Shown: positions 43,003 to 51,467 of the stretch, in pieces
Position numbering within the stretch: position 1 is the first letter of the stretch
How the letters are laid out: every line of letters begins with the position of its first letter
Source of the DNA: Thermasporomyces sp036564245
GTDB taxonomy: Bacteria > Actinomycetota > Actinomycetes > Propionibacteriales > Actinopolymorphaceae
Length of the DNA stretch: 64,000 nt
Assembly (NCBI GenBank): GCA_036564245.1
Contig: DATCKU010000016.1
Coordinates: forward strand, 1-64,000
Reading direction: 5' to 3'
Made by a program: the position numbers and the translations under genes
Notes under the pieces: model-generated
What the model was told of the DNA's origin: nothing
Seen by the model: the letters and a program-made list of their open reading frames with translations, nothing else
The model's database searches: none

Positions 43003-43988
43003 TTGAGCGCCGCCCTGGCCTTGAGGGGCTCCCACCAGGCGCGGTTCTTTTGATACCACTCCACGGTCTCCGCGAGTCCGACCTCGAAGTCGTGGCGCGG
43101 GGTGTACCCCAGCTCCTCGCGGATCTTGGTCCAGTCGACGGAGTACCGGCGGTCGTGACCCTTGCGGTCCTCGACGTACTCCACCATGTCCCAGCTGGCC
43201 CCGCACGCCTTGAGCAGACGCTCCGTGAGCTCCTTGTTCGTGAGCTCCGTGCCGCCGCCGATGTTGTAGACCTCACCGGATCGGCCCTTCTCGAAGACCA
43301 AGGCGATCCCGTAACAGTGGTCGTCCACGTGCAGCCAGTCACGGACGTTGAGCCCGTCGCCGTACAGCGGCACCTTCAGGCCGTCCAGCAGGTTGGTGAT
43401 GAAGAGCGGGATGACCTTCTCGGGGAACTGGTACGGCCCGTAGTTGTTGGAGCACCGGGTCACCCGGACGTCCAGGCCGTGCGTGCGGTGGTACGCGAGC
43501 GCGATGAGGTCGCTCGAGGCCTTCGAGGCGGAGTACGGGGAGTTGGGGCGCAGCGGATCGGTCTCCGGCCAGGAGCCCTCCTCGATCGAGCCGTAGACCT
43601 CATCGGTCGACACGTGCACGAACGGCCCGACGCCGTGGCGAAGCGCCGCGTCCAGGAGCGTCTGTGTCCCCACGACGTTCGTGACCACGAATTCGGCGGC
43701 CCCCTGGATCGACCGGTCGACGTGCGACTCCGCGGCGAAGTGGACGACTGCATCGTGGCGGGCCATGAGCTCGTCCACGAGCGCCGCGTCGGTGATGTCG
43801 CCCCGGACGAACTCGAAGGCCGGGTGGTCACGCACCGGGTCGAGGTTGGCGAGGTTGCCGGCGTAGGTGAGCTTGTCGAGGACGGTCACCTTCGCGCATC
43901 CGCTCAGCGCGGGATAACCGCCGGCGAGCAGGGTGCGGACGAAGTGGGAACCGACGAAACCCGCGGCTCCGGTGACGAGAATGCGCAT
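42996..43988 (-). CDS. rfbB: dTDP-glucose 4,6-dehydratase
   Basis: Second step of dTDP-rhamnose synthesis. The 330-residue extended SDR protein has ILVTGAAGFVGSHFVRTLL, HFAAESHVDRSIQG, VHVSTDEVYGSIEEG (Asp/Glu catalytic pair in the family), and PYSASKASSDLIALAY (Tyr-x3-Lys). RCSNNYGPYQFPEKVIPLF is the classical RmlB stretch. ATG 43988 gives a standard start. The gene ends in the dispersed repeat motif. rfbA lies just upstream, 26 bases away. Confidence 0.95.
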   Translation of the reverse strand: MRILVTGAAGFVGSHFVRTLLAGGYPALSGCAKVTVLDKLTYAGNLANLDPVRDHPAFEFVRGDITDAALVDELMARHDAVVHFAAESHVDRSIQGAAEFVVTNVVGTQTLLDAALRHGVGPFVHVSTDEVYGSIEEGSWPETDPLRPNSPYSASKASSDLIALAYHRTHGLDVRVTRCSNNYGPYQFPEKVIPLFITNLLDGLKVPLYGDGLNVRDWLHVDDHCYGIALVFEKGRSGEVYNIGGGTELTNKELTERLLKACGASWDMVEYVEDRKGHDRRYSVDWTKIREELGYTPRHDFEVGLAETVEWYQKNRAWWEPLKARAALKK

Positions 43989-44014
43989 GCCTGATCCTTT
44001 GTCGTCCGAAGTCG

Positions 44015-45088
44015 TCAGGAACTGATCTGGGCCCGGGAGTGGTCACCGAGCACCAACCGGTGCGCCTTGGGCACGCGCGGCGCCGGAGTCACCTCGACAT
44101 GGTGGCCGATGAGTGAGGCCTCGATCCGGCCGACTCCCTGGACCGACGAGTGGTGCAACACGATCGAGAACTCGATCTCGGAGTCGATGATCCGGCAGTC
44201 GTGCTGGATCGACGTGAACGGGCCGACGTACGAGTCCACGATCTCGGTGTCGGAGCCGATGACGACCGGACCGACGATCCGCGAGCGCTCGATCTTCGCT
44301 CCCTTGTCGACGACCACCCGCCCGATGATCTCCGACGAGTCGTCGACGACGCCCTCGATCCGTGGCTCGACGGTCTCCAGCACCGAGCGGTTGACCTCGA
44401 GCATGTCGGCGACGTTCCCGGTGTCCTTCCAGTACCCCCGGATGATCGTGGACCGGACGTTGTATCCCTGGTCCAGCAACCAGGAGATGGCGTGGGTGAT
44501 CTCGAGCTCTCCGCGCGCGGACGGCTCGATCTTGCGTACCGCCTGGTGGATGGCCGGCGTGAACATGTAGACGCCGACCAGCGCGAGGTCGCTCTTCGGC
44601 TCCTTGGGCTTCTCCTCCAGGCTCACGACCCGGCCTTCTGCGTCGAGCTCCACGACGCCGAACGCCTGCGGGTTGTCGACCTGCTGCAGCAGGATCTGCG
44701 CGTCCGGTCGAGTGCGGCGGAACTCCTCGACCAGCGGCGTGATGCCACCGACGATGAAGTTGTCACCGAGGTACATGACGAAATCCTCATCGCCCAGAAA
44801 GTCCCGGGCGATGAGCACGCCGTGCGCGAGCCCTCGCGGCGCGTCCTGCGGGATGTAGGTGACCTCGAGTCCGAACCGGGAACCGTCCCCGACCGCCTGC
44901 TTGATCTCCTCACCCGTCTGGTCGTCACTGATCACGATCGCCGTCTCGGTGATGCCGGCGTCCGCGATGGCTTCCAGGCCATAGAAGAGCACCGGTTTGT
45001 TGGCGACCGGGACGAGCTGCTTGGCCGAGGTGTGCGTGATCGGCCGGAGCCTGGTGCCGGCGCCGCCGGCGAGGATCAATGCTCGCAT
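44015..45088 (-). CDS. rfbA: Glucose-1-phosphate thymidylyltransferase (long form)
   Basis: First step: glucose 1-phosphate plus dTTP to dTDP-glucose. The N-terminal nucleotidyltransferase begins RALILAGGAGTRLRPITHTSAKQLVPVANKP. VMYLGDNFIVGG carries the substrate loop. At 357 residues it is the long form, in which the last 100 residues form a left-handed beta-helix (IEGVVDDSSEIIGRVVVDKGAKIERSRIVGPVVIG), unlike the 290-residue RmlA of enterics. ATG 45088 is the start. It heads the minus-strand group rfbA-rfbB-rfbD. Confidence 0.93.
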   Translation of the reverse strand: MRALILAGGAGTRLRPITHTSAKQLVPVANKPVLFYGLEAIADAGITETAIVISDDQTGEEIKQAVGDGSRFGLEVTYIPQDAPRGLAHGVLIARDFLGDEDFVMYLGDNFIVGGITPLVEEFRRTRPDAQILLQQVDNPQAFGVVELDAEGRVVSLEEKPKEPKSDLALVGVYMFTPAIHQAVRKIEPSARGELEITHAISWLLDQGYNVRSTIIRGYWKDTGNVADMLEVNRSVLETVEPRIEGVVDDSSEIIGRVVVDKGAKIERSRIVGPVVIGSDTEIVDSYVGPFTSIQHDCRIIDSEIEFSIVLHHSSVQGVGRIEASLIGHHVEVTPAPRVPKAHRLVLGDHSRAQISS

Positions 45089-45404
45089 GCTCCGACACCT
45101 TACTGACCCAAGCTGAGCTGACCAGGGGGCGGCTCGTCCCGCGACGACAGTCTGTGGCCGAGCCGAGTCGCTGGGTCACCGAGTCGCTCGGTCACCGTGC
45201 GTGCTGAACGCACGCCGGCTGCTCGCTCCAGAGTGCGCCGCACCCCGTGCGTGGTTACCCGGTCGTTTACGTCGTCGGGACGGATCGGGCAACCTACGGG
45301 TAGCGGTCGCGCGTCCCCGGGTCGAACAGCTCGGCTCACACGACTGGCGAGACGACTTGGTGTGACAACGAGAGCCACGACCGCCCGACGGCGAAGGGAG
45401 CCGC
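45089..45404. promoter_or_regulatory. Divergent region between rfbA and the sigma-factor gene, with a short tandem repeat
   Basis: No gene is seen in these 316 bases. CGAGTCGCTGGGTCAC (45164-45179) and CGAGTCGCTCGGTCAC (45180-45195) form a 16 bp tandem repeat with one mismatch, 210 bases before the sigma gene. Its role is unknown; it could bind a regulator. Confidence 0.45.
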
Positions 45405-45998
45405 GTGCGGAACGACGACGAGGAGGCGTTCGATGCATTCGTCCGGGCGAGGATGCCGGAGCTGCTGAGGTTCGGCCACATGCTCACCGGCAGTCCCGAC
45501 GCTGCCGCCGACCTGGTCCAGGATGCGCTGGAGCGCACCCTGGCCTCCTGGCACAGGGTGCGTAAGCGTGACGATCCGGAGGGCTACGTACGGCGAACGA
45601 TGGTCAACCGGAACGTCAGCATCTGGCGGCGCCGCCGCAGGGAGCACCTGGTCGACGACATGCCGGACCACGCCTACGGCCAGGTCAGGCACGGCGAGGT
45701 GCCCCTCCCCGACCCCGAGCTGCGTGCCGCCCTGGCGACGCTACCGGCAAAGCAGCGCACCGTCCTCGTGCTGCGGTTCGCCGAGGATCTGTCCGAACGC
45801 CAGGTGGCCGACCTGATGGGCTGCTCGATCGGGACGGTGAAGAGCCAGACGTCCAAGGCGCTCGCCAAGCTGCGGGCCAGGCTGCCGGCCCCCGAGAGCA
45901 CTGACGCCACCACCCAGGAGCTGCCGCCGTTCGCCGAGCCGACCACGCGACAGCGACGGACCCACGACGCCGTAGAGGACTCTCCATGGACCCGCTAG
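45405..45998 (+). CDS. ECF sigma factor (SigE/Sigma-70 family, actinobacterial type)
   Basis: Extracytoplasmic-function sigma factor, 197 residues. Region 2 is EAFDAFVRARMPELLRFGHMLTGSPDAAADLVQDALERTL; region 4 is LRAALATLPAKQRTVLVLRFAEDLSERQVADLMGCSIGTVKSQTSKALAKLR. It has the length and motif pattern of the actinobacterial SigE-type ECF group. GTG 45405 follows GAAGGGAG. The last 13 bases overlap the next gene, so sigma and its membrane partner are made together, which is the standard layout of a sigma/anti-sigma pair. Confidence 0.93.
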   Translation: MRNDDEEAFDAFVRARMPELLRFGHMLTGSPDAAADLVQDALERTLASWHRVRKRDDPEGYVRRTMVNRNVSIWRRRRREHLVDDMPDHAYGQVRHGEVPLPDPELRAALATLPAKQRTVLVLRFAEDLSERQVADLMGCSIGTVKSQTSKALAKLRARLPAPESTDATTQELPPFAEPTTRQRRTHDAVEDSPWTR

Positions 45999-47323
45999 AG
46001 CAGCGCATTCGCGAAGGCTTGCGACCCGAGAGATGGCGGGTCGACCCCGATCCGAGCCTGCTCGCACGCGTGTACGAGGGCGCGGCCCGACGGCGGCGCC
46101 GCCGTGCGACGGCCGCCAGCGCCGGCCTGGTCACCGTGTTGGTGGTGGCCTTCGGAGGGATCGGGTACGGCGTGCTCACGAACCAGTCCGACACTGTGGC
46201 CAGCGGAGGATCGGCCGCTCAAGACCAACCGGCCCCTGCGTTCGATGGTGGTCACCGGCGAGCGGAGAAGCAGGGTGCCGAATCACCCGTGACAGCGCGC
46301 CAAGAAGCTGACAAGCCCACCTCAGACAAGGGTGCGGCCGGGCCGGACACCTCCGAACGTTCCGATGTCGGACCGACCGCCGCACTCGGTGACCCCGGCG
46401 TGCCGGCCGGGTTCCGACCGCTCTCGTTCACGGCGGCCAGCGCCCAGACGTACTGGCTGCTGGGCGAGGCCGACGGCCGCGCAACAGTGGCGTCCACCAC
46501 GGACGGCGGAGAGACCTTCCAGTCGGTACCGGGTCCGCCTGCCCCGGTCGCGCGAGACCTGACCACGATGCGCTCCGACACGGTGCACTCGATGCGGTTC
46601 GCTGCCGACGGTCGCACAGGCTGGGCGTACGGAGGCGCGCTGTGGTCCACGCGCGACGGCGGCCGCACGTGGAAGCGCGAGAACATCCCAGGTCAGGTCG
46701 TCCACCTCGAGATCGGAGGGGGCGCGGGGTACGCCCTTGTCGAGTCCGCAGGCCAGTGGACGCTGTGGCAGTCCATCCTGAGCGAAGGCTCCTGGCGGCA
46801 GCTCGGCGTGGAACTCGAAGACCCAGGTGGCCTTGCCGTGTCCAGCCGGCTGATCGCCGTCACGGATCGCTCGGCGGACGAGACGTTCGTCTGGGTCTCG
46901 ACGGACGACGGGATGACGTTCTCCACCTACCCGACCCCGTGCAGCCCCGAGCTCGACGCCGGCACACTCTCCGTGACCGTCGACTCCCTGTGGCTTGCCT
47001 GCGCAACGGGTACCGCCGCAACCGTCGCCGTCTCCACCGACGCCGGCGCGACGTGGAGCAAGGCGGACACAGGCGAGCCCCTCCCGAGCGCGAACGCGTT
47101 GGCACTCGGCGCGCGGGACCCGAGTGCTGCCGTGGTGGCGGTTCCGGGCGCGGCCCGGCAGGTAGGCGAGGCCAACCCGAACCCGGTCGCCGTCCCCGGT
47201 TTGGATCACCCGAGCTTTGCCGGGTTCACCACGAGCACGGTCGGCTACATCCTCGACCGGGATGGCGACGTCTTCCGCACCACCAACGGCGGTTTCACCT
47301 GGACCCGGGTCAACGTCGACTGA
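45986..47323 (+). CDS. Membrane-anchored Asp-box beta-propeller protein, candidate anti-sigma/sensor
   Basis: 445 residues with three parts: a cytosolic N-terminus of about 40 residues (MDPLEQRIREGLRPERWRVD), a membrane helix (41-65), and an extracytoplasmic region. The latter has a Pro/Ala/Gln linker, then sialidase-type Asp-box repeats: STTDGGETF (170), STRDGGRTW (221), STDDGMTF (305), STDAGATW (350), RTTNGGFTW (431), giving a beta-propeller. No zinc-binding anti-sigma domain motif (HxxxCxxC) is visible. By overlap with the sigma gene it is the likely regulator, perhaps sensing a glycan or protein outside the cell; this is inference. Confidence 0.78.
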   Translation: MDPLEQRIREGLRPERWRVDPDPSLLARVYEGAARRRRRRATAASAGLVTVLVVAFGGIGYGVLTNQSDTVASGGSAAQDQPAPAFDGGHRRAEKQGAESPVTARQEADKPTSDKGAAGPDTSERSDVGPTAALGDPGVPAGFRPLSFTAASAQTYWLLGEADGRATVASTTDGGETFQSVPGPPAPVARDLTTMRSDTVHSMRFAADGRTGWAYGGALWSTRDGGRTWKRENIPGQVVHLEIGGGAGYALVESAGQWTLWQSILSEGSWRQLGVELEDPGGLAVSSRLIAVTDRSADETFVWVSTDDGMTFSTYPTPCSPELDAGTLSVTVDSLWLACATGTAATVAVSTDAGATWSKADTGEPLPSANALALGARDPSAAVVAVPGAARQVGEANPNPVAVPGLDHPSFAGFTTSTVGYILDRDGDVFRTTNGGFTWTRVNVD

Positions 47324-47354
47324 GACTGCACACGGCACGCGGGAGGCGCATCGA

Positions 47355-47390
47355 CTCGTCGCAGACCGTCAGCTCGTCGCAGACCGTCAG
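47355..47390. repeat. 18 bp perfect tandem repeat covering a stop codon
   Basis: CTCGTCGCAGACCGTCAG occurs twice in tandem (47355-47372, 47373-47390). The second copy contains the stop codon of the convergent gene (47387-47389). It may be a slip-strand duplication at the gene border. Confidence 0.75.
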
Positions 47391-48460
47391 TTGGACAGGG
47401 TCGACAGGATCGCGCGCAGCTGCCGGCTTCCCCGCCACCAGTCGGATCCCTGCTGCACGGCGCACCCGTCGAGTGCGAGGTAGGTTTCCGGTCCCTGCGA
47501 TCCGGACAGGACGACGAAGCGGCGGTGACCGGTCCGGTCACAGTCGGTGTCGGGCACGGACTGCTGCAACGCGGCATTGACCGCGTCGACTTCGGCGGCG
47601 TCCAACACCACGCCGTGGACGAGCTCGCCGGCACGAGCGTCGGTCGCGCTACTCACGTCGTACGTGCACGCCCTCACCTCGCCAGAGAGGGGACGAGGGG
47701 GCCCGCTCGGGAGAGGGGACGACGGACGGGTCGTCGCGTCGATCGCGAGCACGTCCTTCCACGACGTGCTGCAGCCACTGGCGACGTCCTCTTGCGGAGG
47801 GTTCTCGCGGATCAGGCGGCGATGGACGACCTTCGTCCGAACCGCGCCGAGAGCCGCCGTGGCCTCGGGGATCGGCTTGTGGCAGCCGTCGACGGGCGCC
47901 CGAGCCAAAGTCACCTGCCCCTCGTGGTGGAACCAGACGACTAGCGGATCACGGAGCTCCATCGTGCACGCAGATCCCGCGACCTCTTCCGTGTCCGGCA
48001 TCGCATAGGTCTCGACCAGCTGGTCGAGCCCGCTGACGACCTGCCTGACCTCCAGGTAGTCACGCGAGGCCGTGCTGCCGAGGCTTTCATGCCGCACATC
48101 ACAGAGGAACGCCTCGTCGACCCGGCGAAGGCCCTCCGGCAGATGATCGGCTTCGGGCGCTATGAAGGCCGGGCGAGCTCCGTCGGGAGCCTTTCCGACC
48201 AGTCGGAACGCTTCGGGACACTTCGTTGTCCATCGGTCGGTTGTCCGCGGTCTGTCGGCAGCCCGTGGCGAGTCCGACTCGACCACGGTGGGGCCCCGCC
48301 CCAGGACCGAGCTGCCCACCACGAAGGCGGCGCCGACCAGTCCTGCGGCAGCGAGGATCGTCACCAGACGCCAACGACGACGAAGCCGGGACACGTCGCC
48401 CTCCCGGCCGTGGTCGTGTGTGGTGGTGTCCGTGTGGTCGCTGGGGCGCCCGTCCGACAT
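47387..48460 (-). CDS. Membrane-anchored protein with duplicated four-cysteine domain
   Basis: Unknown function; 357 residues. After a short charged N-terminus, one membrane helix (RLVTILAAAGLVGAAFVVGSSV, about 31-52) leads to two similar domains. Domain A has Cys81, 120, 165, 193 (KCPEAF, FLCDV, GSACTM, VDGCHKP); domain B has Cys230, 265, 307, 333 (SGCSTS, RACTYDV, TDCDRT, LDGCAVQ). The matching spacing (39, 45, 28 versus 35, 42, 26) points to duplication and probable disulfides outside the cell. ATG 48460 follows GAAGGG; an upstream in-frame extension of 76 residues has no support. It is convergent with the propeller gene. No known family is recognised. Confidence 0.7.
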   Translation of the reverse strand: MSDGRPSDHTDTTTHDHGREGDVSRLRRRWRLVTILAAAGLVGAAFVVGSSVLGRGPTVVESDSPRAADRPRTTDRWTTKCPEAFRLVGKAPDGARPAFIAPEADHLPEGLRRVDEAFLCDVRHESLGSTASRDYLEVRQVVSGLDQLVETYAMPDTEEVAGSACTMELRDPLVVWFHHEGQVTLARAPVDGCHKPIPEATAALGAVRTKVVHRRLIRENPPQEDVASGCSTSWKDVLAIDATTRPSSPLPSGPPRPLSGEVRACTYDVSSATDARAGELVHGVVLDAAEVDAVNAALQQSVPDTDCDRTGHRRFVVLSGSQGPETYLALDGCAVQQGSDWWRGSRQLRAILSTLSN

Positions 48461-48505
48461 GCATGGACCCTTCGTGAGCTGAGCACACCGTAACAAGGCG
48501 CAATG

Positions 48506-48543
48506 CTTGTGCCGATCACGAATCGGCTTCGCTTCGGCACAAG
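48506..48543 (-). terminator. Hairpin between creatininase-like and cysteine-domain genes
   Basis: CTTGTGCCGA (48506-48515) and TCGGCACAAG (48534-48543) are perfect 10 bp complements with an 18-base loop, lying between two minus-strand genes. It probably ends transcription of the creatininase-like gene before the next start. Confidence 0.5.
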
Positions 48544-48697
48544 GCTCCGCATGGCTCGAGGCGGCGTCGCGGAAGCCCGTGTCACGCAAGCCTCGGGCAC
48601 CACGTGAGTCGGGGAGCGCTCGGCCCGTACGCACTCCCCCACACTCAAGCGGGTCGACGAGCCAGCGTGTCCCTACACCGCTCTCCATGACACCGCG

Positions 48698-49450
48698 TTA
48701 CACGGCTTTGGCCAACTCGACCAGTCGGGTGGTGAGCGCCTCGACGAGCTTGTCCAGCAGCGCTGCGCCCAGTGACGCGTCGGCGTCGGCCGGCTGGTCT
48801 GTGTAGCCAGCGAGCTCGTCCCACGTGGCCTGGCGATGAAGCTCCAGTCCGTCGACCGCCGGTGTCGACGGCACCGTCGTACGTCGTGACGCAGAGCCGA
48901 CCCAATCCGGTGCCACCGCCAAGACCAGTGACGTCTCGAACCGTCCCGCGTGGCCGGGCACCGCAAGGTCACCGCGTTCGGCCTCACCCGCGAGCTCCCA
49001 GTAGTCCAGGTACGCCACGGTGATGGACCATCGCGTGGCCGCCGCCGCGGCTGCCGCGGAACAGATTCCGCGATTCCCGCCGTGCCCGTTGACGATGACG
49101 AGGCGGCGACCGCCGCACGTCGCCACCGACCGGATGACGTCGAGCAGGACGTCGAGCAAGGTCTCCGGGCGCAGCGACAGCGTGCCGCCGAAGGGAAGGT
49201 GGTGGTCCGACGCGCCGATCGGGATGGTGGGGGTCACGACCAGCCGCCGGTCGCATCGTGCGGCCGCGCGCTCAGCCGCGCGCGTGGCGACGGTCTCGGC
49301 GAGAAGCGCATCGGTCCCCGTGGCGAGATGGGGCCCGTGCTGCTCGGTCGCACCGATCGGCAACACCACCACGGCGTCGGGGAGCAGCTCGGTGAGCGTC
49401 TGCCGGTCGAGCTCCCGCCATCGCGCGACTGCCAGGTTGTCGGATGCCAT
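48698..49450 (-). CDS. Creatininase-family amidohydrolase
   Basis: A metal-dependent hydrolase of cyclic amides or related bonds; the true substrate is unknown. 250 residues from ATG 49450, which follows GAAAGGCAG; a start 30 bases earlier is less likely. Metal-site motifs are GATEQHGPHLATGTD (Glu36, His38, Asp47), IGASDHHLPF, VNGHGGNRG, and the late acidic HAGRFETS (creatininase has HAGEWETS). Family members include creatininase, MftE of mycofactocin synthesis and N-formyl-amide hydrolases. It is divergent from the oxidoreductase/amidohydrolase operon across a regulatory region with the shared operator-like motif. Confidence 0.85.
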   Translation of the reverse strand: MASDNLAVARWRELDRQTLTELLPDAVVVLPIGATEQHGPHLATGTDALLAETVATRAAERAAARCDRRLVVTPTIPIGASDHHLPFGGTLSLRPETLLDVLLDVIRSVATCGGRRLVIVNGHGGNRGICSAAAAAAATRWSITVAYLDYWELAGEAERGDLAVPGHAGRFETSLVLAVAPDWVGSASRRTTVPSTPAVDGLELHRQATWDELAGYTDQPADADASLGAALLDKLVEALTTRLVELAKAV

Positions 49451-49566
49451 CTGCCTGCCTTTCGTTCCCGTGGGAGCCACCCGCGACCTGCGGAACCATC
49501 GTCGTCGGCGGTTGAAGTCGTCGCCAGTGGATGCGTAATATTCGCTATATTGAAATTATCTACGTC

Positions 49567-49587
49567 ATACGAGAACATTTACGAGAA
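49567..49587. promoter_or_regulatory. Operator-like site in the divergent promoter
   Basis: ATACGAGAA (49567-49575) and ACATTTACGAGAA (49575-49587) sit in an AT-rich promoter between the creatininase-like gene and the oxidoreductase gene. ACATYTACGARA also occurs twice near 59.8-60.0 kb. Confidence 0.5.
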
Positions 49588-49692
49588 CCGCAACGGAGAT
49601 TCGCCGTCAGAACCACGGGGGCTTGCCTGCCGGCGGCCGGCAACGACGCCGTCCTGACCTGACCTCGACCGGAAAAGCGCGAGATCGAGTCG

Positions 49693-50709
49693 ATGGATGT
49701 AGCCCGACTGGCTTTGGTGGGTCTGGGAAGCATCGGCCTGCAGGCACACCTGCCGGCCATGCTTCGCTCGGACGCGGTTGACGTCGTGGCGCTCGCCGAC
49801 CCCTCGGCCACGCGCCGGGAGCTCGCCGCCGCAGCCGTTGGTCCGGGCGTCCCCCTCTACCCCGACGCCGACGAGCTGATCGGCCGGCCGGACGTCGACG
49901 CCGTCGTGCTGGCGACGCCGCCGTGGGTCACGACCCGGCTCGCCAGCGAGTTCCTGCGCACCGGCACGTACGTGCTCGCCGAGAAACCGGTGGCGACCTC
50001 GGTCGCCGCGGCGGCACCGCTTGTGTCGCTTCCCGCGCCCCTGCAGGAACGGCTTCAGCTCGGTCTCACCTACCGACACGATCCCGCCCTCGCCCGGCTG
50101 CGGCAGTGGGTCCGCGACGAGCTCCGGCACGGGCCCCTCCTGATCCGCGCGCACATCTACGACGAACGCCGCGACCCAGCAGACCCCGAGCACACGGCGC
50201 GAATCCGCACGACGCTCGAACACGGACCGCCCGTCGTCCACGAAGGGGCGCACGTGTTCGACTGGCTGGCCTTCCTCATGTCCGAACCACGGCCGCAGAT
50301 CATGGACGCCTGGGCCAGCCGGACCGATCCCTTGCTTGCCGCACCGAACCTGAACGGCGTACGGCTCGCCTACCGCGACGGCACCATGGCCCTCGTGGAG
50401 TTCGGCTGGTTGACCGATGAGCTCCCGCGCTGTGAGGTGAGCGTCCTCGGCCAACGCGGGTACGCCGTGCTCGACGGCTTCACGTTCCGGCTTCGTGTGG
50501 CGACGGCCGAGCACACCGAGGTCGTCGAGTACCACCCCGACCGGACGACTCGATGCTTCGATCGGCAGCTCGCATCGTTCGTACGACTCGTGGCCGGCGA
50601 GGTCGACGAGTCTCGGCCCAACCTGGCCGACGGTCTCGCCGCCCTCGAGCTGGCCGAAGCAGTCGTACGGGAGGCAACGAAACGCAGCGCGAGAGGGAAC
50701 CTCGCATGA
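49693..50709 (+). CDS. Gfo/Idh/MocA-family oxidoreductase
   Basis: NAD(P)-dependent oxidoreductase, 338 residues. It has the Rossmann start RLALVGLGSIGLQAHLPAML and the family motif YVLAEKPVATS with the catalytic lysine (about residue 97). It is the first gene of a tightly packed plus-strand operon; its stop overlaps the following amidohydrolase start (ATGA). In sugar-acid pathways this class of enzyme makes lactones or keto-sugars, which fits the hydrolases that follow, but the substrate is unproven. Confidence 0.88.
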   Translation: MDVARLALVGLGSIGLQAHLPAMLRSDAVDVVALADPSATRRELAAAAVGPGVPLYPDADELIGRPDVDAVVLATPPWVTTRLASEFLRTGTYVLAEKPVATSVAAAAPLVSLPAPLQERLQLGLTYRHDPALARLRQWVRDELRHGPLLIRAHIYDERRDPADPEHTARIRTTLEHGPPVVHEGAHVFDWLAFLMSEPRPQIMDAWASRTDPLLAAPNLNGVRLAYRDGTMALVEFGWLTDELPRCEVSVLGQRGYAVLDGFTFRLRVATAEHTEVVEYHPDRTTRCFDRQLASFVRLVAGEVDESRPNLADGLAALELAEAVVREATKRSARGNLA

Positions 50710-51467
50710 TCGACTTTCACACTCATGCTCCGGCGTGGCGAAGTGCCACGTGGCTTGCCGGGGCGGCGTTCAGCGCGACGGAGTTCGTGGCGTTCATGGA
50801 CTCGGTGGGCATCGAGCGTGCGGTGGTGCTGGCCCACGACGGACTGTTCGACCCGACGCCGGAGGCCAACGACGACCTGGCCGGTTTCGTCGCCGAACAT
50901 CCGGACCGCATGGTGGCCTTCGGAACCGTGAGCCCTCGTCAGCGTGAGGCGGTCGCCGAGGCGGAGCGTTGCCTCACGACGTTGGGCATGGCCGGGCTGA
51001 AGCTGCACCCATGGCTGCAGGGCTTCTCGATGCACGAGCGTTCCCTCGACCCGATCTGTGACCGGGTGGCCGAGGCCGGCGGCATCCTGCTCTGCCACGA
51101 CGGCACTCCGCCGTACGCGACACCCTTGCAGATCGCAGCGCTCGCCCGCAGACATCCGCGACTGCCGGTGGTGCTCGGTCATGGCGGCCTGCACGACTGC
51201 TGGCGCGAAGCACTCGTCGCTACCATCGAGACGCCGAACCTCTATCTCTGCATCTGCGGAACGCCGCCCTACGCCGCGCGCACGATCCTCGCCCAGGCCC
51301 CACCCGGGAAGGTGCTCTTCGGCACCGACGCGGGCCTCTCGGATCGGGCGAGCCAGGACTACGCCGTGGCGCGGATCCGCGAGATCGACGGCTGGGGCAT
51401 CACACCGGAGCAACGACACTCCATGTTGGTGGAGGCCCCCTCAGCGCTTCTCGGCGGTGCGGCATGA
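50706..51467 (+). CDS. Amidohydrolase-superfamily (PF04909-type) hydrolase
   Basis: A TIM-barrel hydrolase of 253 residues; family members include lactonases and decarboxylases. Metal and catalytic histidines are in place: FHTHAP (His5, His7), LCHDGTPP (His131), VLGHGGLHD (His159, His163), and LFGTDAG (Asp near 215). The start ATG overlaps the preceding stop, with GAGAGGGAACC before it. The neighbours suggest it opens a lactone or related ring. It is one of three related proteins in this operon. Confidence 0.87.
   Translation: MIDFHTHAPAWRSATWLAGAAFSATEFVAFMDSVGIERAVVLAHDGLFDPTPEANDDLAGFVAEHPDRMVAFGTVSPRQREAVAEAERCLTTLGMAGLKLHPWLQGFSMHERSLDPICDRVAEAGGILLCHDGTPPYATPLQIAALARRHPRLPVVLGHGGLHDCWREALVATIETPNLYLCICGTPPYAARTILAQAPPGKVLFGTDAGLSDRASQDYAVARIREIDGWGITPEQRHSMLVEAPSALLGGAA

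Noticed and set aside
45986..47323. Zinc anti-sigma domain in the propeller protein
   Set aside because: No HxxxCxxC motif is present in the N-terminal 40 residues, so the anti-sigma role rests on gene overlap only.
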